DNA of 64,000 bases. Source: Ralstonia sp. 25mfcol4.1 (lineage in GTDB: Bacteria; Pseudomonadota; Gammaproteobacteria; Burkholderiales; Burkholderiaceae). Position numbers and translations under genes: made by a program. Shown here piece after piece: positions 43,413 to 50,304 of this stretch (the stretch's first letter is position 1; each line of letters opens with the position of its first letter). The stretch is taken from the NCBI RefSeq assembly GCF_900104095.1, contig NZ_FNJO01000012.1, positions 21,208 to 85,207 of the forward strand. Reading direction: 5' to 3'. The notes under the pieces are model-generated. The model worked only from the letters and a program-made list of their open reading frames with translations, ran no database searches and had not been told where the DNA came from.

Positions 43413-43459
43413 GAGCCACATGGCCGCCGGGAGGTTCCCGCAACAGCGACATGTGGCTC
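43413..43459 (-). promoter_or_regulatory. Inverted repeat in the leader of the decarboxylase gene
   Basis: GAGCCACATG (43413-43422) and CATGTGGCTC (43450-43459) are perfect 10-bp inverted repeats with a 27-base loop, beginning 36 bases upstream of the decarboxylase ATG. In RNA they would form a stable leader hairpin; in DNA they could be an operator. The rest of the 175-bp gap toward dcd holds another hairpin, GCCGGCG/CGCCGGC at 43503-43525, possibly the dcd transcript end. Confidence 0.5.
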
Positions 43460-43552
43460 GTTCGTCAGGTCTGGCGCCCGGGCTGTTGCGCCCGGTGGCG
43501 CCGCCGGCGCGTTTCACACGCCGGCATTGTGAGGCAGGAATATGACAGGGCG

Positions 43553-44119
43553 TCAGGTCTTCGGCAGCGTGACACCGTGCTGGCCCTGGTACTTGCCGCC
43601 GCGGTCCGCATACGAGGTCTCGCAGATCTCGTCCGATTCGAAGAACAGCACCTGGGCGCAGCCCTCGCCGGCGTAGATCTTGGCCGGCAGCGGCGTGGTG
43701 TTCGAGAACTCCAGCGTCACGTAGCCTTCCCATTCGGGCTCGAACGGCGTCACGTTGACGATGATGCCGCAGCGGGCGTATGTGCTCTTGCCCAGGCAGA
43801 TGGTCAGCACGCTGCGCGGAATCCGGAAGTACTCCATCGTGCGGGCCAGCGCGAACGAGTTCGGCGGGATGATGCAGACGTCACCCTTGAAGTCCACGAA
43901 CGACTTCTCGTCGAAATTCTTCGGATCGACGATGGTGCTGTTGATGTTCGTGAAGATCTTGAATTCGTCGGCGCACCGGATGTCGTAGCCGTAGCTCGAC
44001 GTGCCATAGGAAACGATCTTGCGCCCGTCCGACTCCCGTACCTGGCCGGGCGCGAACGGTTCGATCATGCCGTGTTGTTCCGCCATGCGGCGGATCCACT
44101 TGTCGGATTTGATGCTCAT
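43553..44119 (-). CDS. dcd: dCTP deaminase
   Basis: A 188-residue protein with SYGTSSYGYDIRCADEFKIF near residue 40, FALARTMEYFRIPRSVL, and the C-terminal GKYQGQHGVTLPKT, all Dcd features. It deaminates dCTP to dUTP in thymidylate supply. I chose the ATG at 44119 rather than an upstream in-frame start, giving the family's usual length. The gene has intergenic gaps of about 175 and 200 bp on its two sides, so it is probably transcribed alone. Confidence 0.96.
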   Translation of the reverse strand: MSIKSDKWIRRMAEQHGMIEPFAPGQVRESDGRKIVSYGTSSYGYDIRCADEFKIFTNINSTIVDPKNFDEKSFVDFKGDVCIIPPNSFALARTMEYFRIPRSVLTICLGKSTYARCGIIVNVTPFEPEWEGYVTLEFSNTTPLPAKIYAGEGCAQVLFFESDEICETSYADRGGKYQGQHGVTLPKT

Positions 44120-44249
44120 ATAGACGTGGCAGGAGGGTCGGACGGCTGGCCGGCCATAGCCCGGCGCCGCTGGAATGGGGCGCATTGTACAACCATTCGC
44201 CGGGCGGACCCCGGGGGAAACCCGATGCACCCCCGGCGAGGTCAATTCA

Positions 44250-44291
44250 GGCCGGACGCCCGTCTCCCGTCAGGCGGAAGACGGGCCGGCC
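44250..44291 (-). terminator. Hairpin downstream of sodC
   Basis: GGCCG and CGGCC outer arms with GCCCGTCT (44258-44265) and AGACGGGC (44279-44286) inner arms make a strong stem starting 32 bases past the sodC stop. It lacks a T-run, so termination would be weak or Rho-assisted. The remaining gap toward dcd shows no other feature. Confidence 0.4.
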
Positions 44292-44323
44292 GAGGCTGCC
44301 AGCGCCCGGCCAGGTCGCCGCAA

Positions 44324-44899
44324 TCAGATTGCCGCAATCACGCCGCACGCGATGCGGCCACCCGCATTGCCCGTGGGCTGGGTGCGATAGTCGTCCGGAT
44401 CCTTGTGGACGATCACCGACCGGCCCACCACGCTGTTCGGGCCGGCACCCACGGTTACGTCGCTCATCACGAACTGCGCGCGCGCATTGCCGGAGGAATC
44501 GGCCGTCAGGTTGTTCATGTCGCCGGCATGGTGTTCAGGCATCGACATCTGGCCATGCGGCTTGGCGCCCGGATTGAAGTGGCCGCCCGCGCTCATGCCG
44601 TCCGGCGCCGAGCAATCGCCCTTTTCGTGGATATGGAATCCGTGCGTGGTGCCCGGTGGCAGGCCGGTCACCGCCACCACCACCATCACGCCGCCGCCCG
44701 GCTGCTGCTCGAACGTGACGCGCCCACCGGTATTGGTGCCGCTCCTGGACGCCAGCGGCGCGGCGGCCCGGGTGGCGCCGGGGGCGGCCATGGCCGCGCT
44801 GGCCGTGGGCGCGGCCGACGGGCTCTTGTCCGTCTGCGCACAGCCGGCCGCCAGCACCGCGGCAGCACCGACCGTCAATCCGAAAAGTACACGTTTCAT
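44324..44899 (-). CDS. sodC: Cu/Zn superoxide dismutase, lipoprotein form
   Basis: A 191-residue protein. Its signal sequence ends in LAAGC (Cys at residue 20), a lipobox. Mature features: GTTHGFHIHEKGDCSAPDG with copper-ligand His, SAGGHFNPGAKPHG, MPEHHAGDM with zinc-ligand His and Asp, and GRSVIVHKDPDDY and GNAGGRIACGVI at the C-terminus including the disulphide Cys. It dismutates superoxide in the periplasm. About 35 Ala/Ser/Thr/Pro-rich residues link the lipid anchor to the domain. I chose the ATG at 44899 because GGAGGA lies just upstream. Confidence 0.95.
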   Translation of the reverse strand: MKRVLFGLTVGAAAVLAAGCAQTDKSPSAAPTASAAMAAPGATRAAAPLASRSGTNTGGRVTFEQQPGGGVMVVVAVTGLPPGTTHGFHIHEKGDCSAPDGMSAGGHFNPGAKPHGQMSMPEHHAGDMNNLTADSSGNARAQFVMSDVTVGAGPNSVVGRSVIVHKDPDDYRTQPTGNAGGRIACGVIAAI

Positions 44900-45036
44900 G
44901 CCGTTCCTCCTCTTCTTGCTTGTGTGCGCGATGCCCGCGCGTGAACGTCGACGCCCTGCCGTGTGGATTGTAGGACAGGCGCCCGGCACGACAATGTCGG
45001 ACAGCCTCCCATTTTCCTGCTGCCCCTTCAAACGCT

Positions 45037-46125
45037 TCAGGTGTTCTGGACCACGATGCTCGGAAACTTGTTGCTCATGTCGCGCGCCTTGTCGGCAACC
45101 TTGATGGCTACCTTGCGCGCGACTTCGCGATAGATCCCGGCGATCTGGCCATCGGGATCGGCCACCACGGTCGGATGGCCCGAATCGGCCTGCTCGCGGA
45201 TCGACAGGTTCAGCGGCAGGCTGCCCAGCACGTCCACGCCATAGTCGGCGCTCATCTTCTGGGCGCCGCCGGCACCGAAGATGTGTTCTGTATGGCCGCA
45301 GTTCGGGCAGCAGTAGACGGCCATGTTCTCGACGATGCCAAGAATCGGGATGCCGACCTTCTCGAACATCTTGAGGCCCTTGCGGGCGTCCAGCAGGGCA
45401 ATGTCCTGGGGCGTGGTCACGATCACCGCACCGGTGACCGGCACCTTCTGCGACAGCGTCAGCTGGATGTCGCCGGTGCCCGGCGGCATGTCGACGATCA
45501 GGTAATCCAGGTCCGTCCAGTTGGTCTGGCGCAGCAGTTGTTCCAGCGCGGAGGTCACCATCGGGCCGCGCCAGACCATCGGGTTGTCCTGCTCGATCAG
45601 GAAACCGATCGAATTCGCCTGCAGCCCGTGGCCCTGCAGCGGCATCATGGTCTGGCCGTCGGTCGATTCCGGGCGGCCGCTGATGCCCAGCATCATCGGC
45701 AGGCTCGGGCCATAGATATCGGCATCGAGCATGCCCACGCGCGCGCCCTCGGCGGCCAGGGCCAGCGCCAGGTTCACGGCCGTGGTGGATTTGCCCACGC
45801 CGCCCTTGCCGGATGCCACGGCGATCACATTGCGCACGCCCGGCAACAGCTTCACGCCACGCTGCACCGCGTGGGCGACGATCTTCATCGACACCGCCAC
45901 GCTGACGTTGGCCGCGGCGTCCAGCTTGCGCACGGCATCGGTCACGAGGTTGCGGATCAGGTCGAACTGGCTCTTGCCCGGGTAACCCAGCTCCACCTCC
46001 ACGGACACGTTGTTGCCATCGACCCGCACGTTGCGGGCCGACCGCGTGGAGACAAGGTCCTTGCCCGTATTGGGATCGATGACCGTACGCAGGACTTCGG
46101 TTACCTGTTCAGTGGTGAGGCTCAA
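45037..46125 (-). CDS. apbC: Iron-sulfur cluster carrier protein Mrp/ApbC
   Basis: A 362-residue P-loop NTPase. The first 90 residues form a DUF59/MIP18-like domain (VTEVLRTVIDPNTGKDLVS). GKGGVGKSTTAVNLALALA is the deviant Walker A, DYLIVDMPPGTGD the Walker B region, and CPNCGH holds the CxxC that binds the cluster. It delivers Fe-S clusters to apo-proteins. The start is best placed at the TTG at 46125 (MSLTTEQV), which has GGAG about 7 bases upstream and gives the usual family length; a longer open frame to 46227 has no similarity. Confidence 0.93.
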   Translation of the reverse strand: MSLTTEQVTEVLRTVIDPNTGKDLVSTRSARNVRVDGNNVSVEVELGYPGKSQFDLIRNLVTDAVRKLDAAANVSVAVSMKIVAHAVQRGVKLLPGVRNVIAVASGKGGVGKSTTAVNLALALAAEGARVGMLDADIYGPSLPMMLGISGRPESTDGQTMMPLQGHGLQANSIGFLIEQDNPMVWRGPMVTSALEQLLRQTNWTDLDYLIVDMPPGTGDIQLTLSQKVPVTGAVIVTTPQDIALLDARKGLKMFEKVGIPILGIVENMAVYCCPNCGHTEHIFGAGGAQKMSADYGVDVLGSLPLNLSIREQADSGHPTVVADPDGQIAGIYREVARKVAIKVADKARDMSNKFPSIVVQNT

Positions 46126-46501
46126 GGCAGACTCCGCTCTTGGAATGAAATAGTGGGGGATGCGAGGCGCGTAATGTAGCAAAAGAACGTCTGCCGGCAG
46201 CAGCCACGGTAGCAGGTCCGCGCGCACCGTGGAACGCCGTCTGATTTAACCCTTGATTAAGTGTGGATTTACAGACATTTACATCTCTCACATTCCTGGA
46301 CTTGTGCCGCTGGCGCCATCTGCCTATTGTAGTGCGCCGGCCTTGCGGCGCTCCGGCGCTGTGCGTCAGCGCACGGCATGGCCAGAGCGTTTTCATACGC
46401 ATGTTGAAACTTGTCGCGCCCCGACCGCCCTCCGGCGGCAGGCGTTACCATGCGACATGCCGTTGGCCAAACATTTACGGGTATCACCAGAAGGAGAAAG
46501 C
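46126..46501. other. Divergent intergenic region between apbC and the OmpA-family gene
   Basis: This 376-bp gap is A/T-rich for the window, especially 46245-46300. It holds the candidate promoter described at 46302-46330 and a small GTGCG-tcag-CGCAC stem near 46355. No gene, tRNA or known riboswitch could be recognised. Confidence 0.6.
46302..46330 (+). promoter_or_regulatory. Candidate promoter of the OmpA-family lipoprotein gene
   Basis: TTGTGC at 46302-46307 and TATTGT at 46325-46330 are spaced by exactly 17 bases. The match to sigma-70 consensus is moderate (four of six in each box). Transcription from here would leave a leader of about 165 bases before the ATG at 46502, which has a strong AGAAGGAGA ribosome-binding site. 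Confidence 0.35.
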
Positions 46502-47137
46502 ATGAACCTCAAGCTCGTTACCGTCTCGATCGTCGCCGCTGCCGCTCTGGCAGGTTGTGCCACCGAACAGCAGACCCATACCGCGGTCGGCACCGGCGTT
46601 GGCGCGGCCGTGGGGGCTGGACTGGGCAACCTGATCGGCGGCAACACCACGGGCACGCTGGTCGGCGCCGCCGTGGGCGGTGCGCTGGGCGGCACCGCCG
46701 GTTACAACTGGAACGCTATCCGCGGCAAGCTGAACAAGGATACGGCCGGCACCGGCACGCAGATCACCGAGCAGCCGGACGGCTCGCTGAAGGTCAATAT
46801 CCCCAGCCAGGTGACGTTCGATACGGACAGCGCCACGATCAAGCCGTCGTTCCGCGCAGTGCTCGACCAGGTTTCCCAGACGCTGAGCCAGCATCAGGAC
46901 GTGACCGCCAATGTCGTGGGCCATACCGACAGCACCGGCAACCCGAGCTACAACATGCAGTTGTCGCAACGCCGCGCCCAGAGCGTGGCTTCGTACCTGG
47001 GTGACCATGGCGTGGGCCGCAACCGCCTGACGGCCGAAGGCCGGGGCCAGACCCAGCCCGTGGCAGACAACGCCACCGAGGCCGGACGTGCACAAAATCG
47101 TCGCGTCGAAATTTTCTTGAAACCAATTTCCGGGTGA
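46502..47137 (+). CDS. OmpA-family outer-membrane lipoprotein with glycine zipper
   Basis: A 211-residue protein. The signal ends in LAGC (Cys at residue 19), a lipobox. Residues about 28-75 are a glycine zipper, GTGVGAAVGAGLGNLIGG followed by a second similar stretch. After a linker, NIPSQVTFDTDSATIKPSF begins an OmpA C-terminal peptidoglycan-binding domain with NVVGHTDSTGNPSYN and LSQRRAQSVASYL as family motifs. It probably links the outer membrane to peptidoglycan. The layout resembles YiaD-type proteins of E. coli. AGAAGGAGA upstream supports this start. The gene is followed after 14 bases by a structured region and a terminator. Confidence 0.92.
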   Translation: MNLKLVTVSIVAAAALAGCATEQQTHTAVGTGVGAAVGAGLGNLIGGNTTGTLVGAAVGGALGGTAGYNWNAIRGKLNKDTAGTGTQITEQPDGSLKVNIPSQVTFDTDSATIKPSFRAVLDQVSQTLSQHQDVTANVVGHTDSTGNPSYNMQLSQRRAQSVASYLGDHGVGRNRLTAEGRGQTQPVADNATEAGRAQNRRVEIFLKPISG

Positions 47138-47150
47138 CCAGTCATAGAGT

Positions 47151-47214
47151 TCAGGTACCGCTTGCCACCGTTGCTGGCTCGCGATGGGTGGCTGACCTCC
47201 CGGGCGGTACCTGA
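47151..47214 (+). other. Paired inverted-repeat element upstream of a terminator
   Basis: TCAGGTACCGC (47151-47161) and GCGGTACCTGA (47204-47214) are perfect 11-bp inverted repeats. Inside them GCCACC (47164-47169) and GGTGGC (47187-47192) can form a second stem. AGGTACCG in the first arm can pair equally with CGGTACCT in the second arm or with CGGTACCT at 47248-47255, within the following terminator. This is the geometry of a mutually exclusive terminator/antiterminator, or simply a stable 3' untranslated structure. Confidence 0.55.
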
Positions 47215-47243
47215 TTTCTCCTCCTTTTCCGTTGTGGAAAGCT

Positions 47244-47272
47244 GCGCCGGTACCTAACCGGCGCTTTTTTTT
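47244..47272 (+). terminator. Rho-independent terminator before metG
   Basis: GCGCCGG and CCGGCGC form a perfect 7-bp stem with a 7-base loop followed by eight T residues. It lies 107 bases past the OmpA-family stop and 176 bases before metG. Downstream, a TAAAAT at 47379-47384 could be a metG -10 element, without a convincing -35. Nothing else is visible in the 311-bp gap. Confidence 0.88.
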
Positions 47273-47447
47273 GCCCGTTTCCGTGCGGATCGTGCCATCG
47301 ACCGTGCCATTTCAGCGAGATTGGGCGCCGATTGTGCCGCGTTCGACGCCATTCCGAGCAATCTGGCCGGGCAGTTGCTAAAATAGCCGGTTCCTTCGTC
47401 CGGCAGCCGCCGGGCGCGCATCGACACCCCACTGAACGGCTCTTTTC

Positions 47448-49520
47448 ATGACCGCACGCCGCATTCTCGTTACCTCTGCCCTGCCGTACGCCAACGGCCA
47501 GATCCATATCGGCCACCTGGTGGAGTACATCCAGACCGACATCTGGGTGCGTTTCCAGCGCATGATGGGCAACGAGGTCTACTACGTCGGCGCCGACGAT
47601 ACCCATGGCACCCCGGTCATGCTGCGCGCGGAAAAGGAAGGCATCACGCCCAAGCAGCTGATCGACCGCGTCTGGACCGAGCACAAGCGCGACTTCGACA
47701 GCTTCCTGGTGTCGTTCGACAACTACTACAGCACCGATGCCGAGGAAAACCGCGAACTCTGCGAAAAGATCTACCTGTCGCTGAAGGGCCAGGACCTGAT
47801 CGCCGAGCGCGATGTCGAGCAGTTCTTCGACCCGGTCAAGAACATGTTCCTGCCGGACCGCTTCATCAAGGGCGAGTGCCCGAAGTGCGGCGCCAAGGAC
47901 CAGTACGGCGATTCGTGTGAAGTATGCGGCACCACATATGTGCCGACCGACCTGAAGAACCCGTACTCGGTGGTTTCGGGCGCCACGCCGGTGCGCAAGT
48001 CGTCCACGCACTTCTTCTTCAAGCTGTCCGACCCGCGCTGCGAGACGTTCCTGCGCGAATGGGTGGCCGACCTGGCCCAGCCCGAGGCCAGCAACAAGAT
48101 GCAGGAATGGCTCGGCGCCGAAGGCGAGGCCTCGACGCTGTCCGACTGGGATATCTCGCGCGACGCCCCCTACTTCGGCTTCGAGATCCCGGGCGCGCCC
48201 GGCAAGTACTTCTATGTGTGGCTGGACGCCCCGATCGGCTATTACGCCAGCTTCAAGAACCTGGCAGCGAAGCGCGGCATCGACTTCGACGCCTGGGTGG
48301 GCCCCCATTCGACCGCCGAGCAGTACCACTTCATCGGCAAGGACATCCTGTACTTCCACACGCTGTTCTGGCCCGCGATGCTGAAGTTTTCGGGCTATCG
48401 CACCCCGACCAACGTGTTCGCGCACGGCTTCCTGACCGTGGACGGCGCCAAGATGAGCAAGTCGCGCGGCACGTTCATTACCGCGCAAAGCTACATCGAC
48501 ACCGGCATGAATCCGGAATGGCTGCGTTACTACTTTGCCGCCAAGCTCAACGCGAGCATGGAAGATCTGGACCTGAACCTGGACGACTTTGTCGCCCGCG
48601 TGAACAGCGACCTGATCGGCAAGTACGTGAACATCGCCAGCCGCGCGGCCGGTTTCCTGGTCAAGCGATTCGACGGCAAGGTGAATGAGGCCGCGCTGGC
48701 CAATCCGCTGCTGGAACAGCTCCGCCAGGCCGCGCCGCAGATTGCCGCCTATTACGAAGGCCGCGAGTACAGCAAGGCGCTGCGCCTGGTGATGGAGCTG
48801 ACCGACGCCGTGAACGCGTTCGTCGACACCAACAAGCCGTGGGAACTGGCCAAGGACGAAAGCAAGCGCGATGCCCTGCACGCTGCGTGCTCGGTCTCGC
48901 TCGAAGCGTTCCGCCTGCTGACGGTCTACCTGAAGCCCGTGGTGCCGACCATGGCTGCCGGCGTGGAGTCGTTCCTGAACATCGAGCCGCTCGACTGGCG
49001 CGGCATCGACCGTCAACTGTCGGCGGAGCGTCCGATCCAGGCGTACCAGCATCTGATGACCCGCGTGGACACCAAGCAGATCGACGCGCTGCTGGCTGCC
49101 AACAAGGAATCGCTCCTGGCTTCGGGCGCTGCGCCCGCCGCCGATGCTGCCTCGCCGGCCTCGATCGAGCCGATTAACGAAACCATCACGATCGACGACT
49201 TCGCGAAGATCGACCTGCGCGTGGCGAAGATCGTCGAATGCCAGAAGGTGGAAGGTTCGAACAAGCTGCTGCAGCTGACGCTGGACCTGGGCGAAGGCAA
49301 GACGCGCAACGTGTTCTCGGGCATCCAGTCGGCCTACACGCCCGAGCAGCTGGTGGGCAAGCTGACCGTGGTGGTGGCCAACCTGGCCCCGCGCAAGATG
49401 AAGTTCGGCATGTCCGAAGGCATGGTGCTGGCCGCCTCGGCCGCCGACGAGAAGGCCAATCCGGGGCTGTATATCCTCGAACCGCATAGCGGGGCTGTGC
49501 CCGGCATGCGGATTCGTTAA
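47448..49520 (+). CDS. metG: Methionine-tRNA ligase
   Basis: A 690-residue class I aminoacyl-tRNA synthetase. ALPYANGQIHIGHLVEYIQ has the HIGH motif near the N-terminus, CPKCG with a later CEVCG give four zinc-binding Cys, and KMSKSRG is the second signature. The final 110 residues carry a C-terminal tRNA-binding (EMAP-like) domain starting IDDFAKIDLRVAKIVECQKV, which supports dimerisation. An Ala/Ser-rich linker precedes it. Length is normal for this type. It charges initiator and elongator tRNA-Met. The ATG at 47448 has no strong Shine-Dalgarno sequence. Confidence 0.97.
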   Translation: MTARRILVTSALPYANGQIHIGHLVEYIQTDIWVRFQRMMGNEVYYVGADDTHGTPVMLRAEKEGITPKQLIDRVWTEHKRDFDSFLVSFDNYYSTDAEENRELCEKIYLSLKGQDLIAERDVEQFFDPVKNMFLPDRFIKGECPKCGAKDQYGDSCEVCGTTYVPTDLKNPYSVVSGATPVRKSSTHFFFKLSDPRCETFLREWVADLAQPEASNKMQEWLGAEGEASTLSDWDISRDAPYFGFEIPGAPGKYFYVWLDAPIGYYASFKNLAAKRGIDFDAWVGPHSTAEQYHFIGKDILYFHTLFWPAMLKFSGYRTPTNVFAHGFLTVDGAKMSKSRGTFITAQSYIDTGMNPEWLRYYFAAKLNASMEDLDLNLDDFVARVNSDLIGKYVNIASRAAGFLVKRFDGKVNEAALANPLLEQLRQAAPQIAAYYEGREYSKALRLVMELTDAVNAFVDTNKPWELAKDESKRDALHAACSVSLEAFRLLTVYLKPVVPTMAAGVESFLNIEPLDWRGIDRQLSAERPIQAYQHLMTRVDTKQIDALLAANKESLLASGAAPAADAASPASIEPINETITIDDFAKIDLRVAKIVECQKVEGSNKLLQLTLDLGEGKTRNVFSGIQSAYTPEQLVGKLTVVVANLAPRKMKFGMSEGMVLAASAADEKANPGLYILEPHSGAVPGMRIR

Positions 49521-49535
49521 AGCCCGCGACCGCTA

Positions 49536-49659
49536 CCCCTCTCCCGCCGGGCGGGAGAGGCGTTGGGGGTGAGAGCGCAGCGGTTCAAATTGCGACAGGT
49601 CGGCAAGCAGCCGCGTTGCCCTCTCCCCCTGCCCCTCTCCCACTTCGCGAGAGAGGGGA
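49536..49659. repeat. Interspersed palindromic repeat, copy C
   Basis: CCCCTCTCCCGCC and GGCGGGAGAGG at its start form a hairpin. The core GCGGTTCAAATTGCG near 49579-49593 differs by one base from copy A and has the same orientation. CCCTCTCCCCCTGCCCCTCTCCC and GAGAGGGG close it. It fills the gap between convergent metG and the BamE-like gene and could serve both transcripts as a 3' structure. Confidence 0.75.
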
Positions 49660-49686
49660 ACACCCCTCGACACCTCAGCTCGTCAT

Positions 49687-50304
49687 TTACCCGCCCTGCC
49701 GTTTCGACGGATCGTCGCTGCGCGACGTGGTGGTTACCGTGCCATCGGTGTTGAAATGCACGTTGAAGAAGGCCCGGTCCGTCGGGCTTTCGAACCAGCG
49801 GTAGCCCCACACCTCTTCCTGCTTGAGGCGGAATGCCTCCACCTTGGTCGGCTTGCCCAGCATCCGGCGGATCTGGTCCTTGTTCATGCCGGGTCGTACT
49901 TTTGCGAAATTCTCGGCGGTCAGCACCTGTTCGATGGCACGCACGGTGCCGTCGGCGTTGGTCGTCACCATCCATGTGGTGGCGCCTTCGGGGCCGCGCG
50001 GGTATTCCAGGCGGCGGCCGCCGTCCGGTTCTTCCCAGACGATCTCGGGCTTGCCGGCCTGGCGCCGCACATCGTCCTCGGTGGACTTGCCGATCTCGAT
50101 GCCCTTGAACAGCTGGCTATCGGGCTTCACGCTGTTCCAGGTATCGGTGGCCACCGATTTCGCCTTCTTCATGGCTTCGTCGACCTTCTGCTGGTCGCAT
50201 CCGAACAGGGCAAGCAGGCTGGCAATCAGTCCCATGGCGGCAAGGCGTCGGCGAGACGCGTGGTGGAAGGGTGGCATCGCAAGCCTCGCAAGGATTGGCT
50301 TCAT
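49687..50304 (-). CDS. BamE/SmpA-like lipoprotein with two repeats, third gene of the tam operon
   Basis: A 205-residue protein. The signal ends in LLALFGC (Cys at residue 36), a lipobox. Two similar segments follow: LFKGIEIGKSTEDDVRRQAG with a beta hairpin after it, and FAKVRPGMNKDQIRRMLGKP with another. Each has the G-x-T/S-x-x-D-V/I-R pattern of BamE (SmpA/OmlA) domains. Its ATG overlaps the tamB stop by 4 bases. Family knowledge: BamE aids outer-membrane protein assembly, and TamA/TamB are in the same wider system, so an accessory role is inferred. An ATG at 50277 would shorten the signal peptide. The function is not proven, and this is not necessarily the canonical bamE. Confidence 0.8.
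   Translation of the reverse strand: MKPILARLAMPPFHHASRRRLAAMGLIASLLALFGCDQQKVDEAMKKAKSVATDTWNSVKPDSQLFKGIEIGKSTEDDVRRQAGKPEIVWEEPDGGRRLEYPRGPEGATTWMVTTNADGTVRAIEQVLTAENFAKVRPGMNKDQIRRMLGKPTKVEAFRLKQEEVWGYRWFESPTDRAFFNVHFNTDGTVTTTSRSDDPSKRQGG

Noticed and set aside
46126..46501. A tRNA or riboswitch in the apbC to OmpA-family gap
   Set aside because: No cloverleaf and no conserved riboswitch core could be traced by eye.
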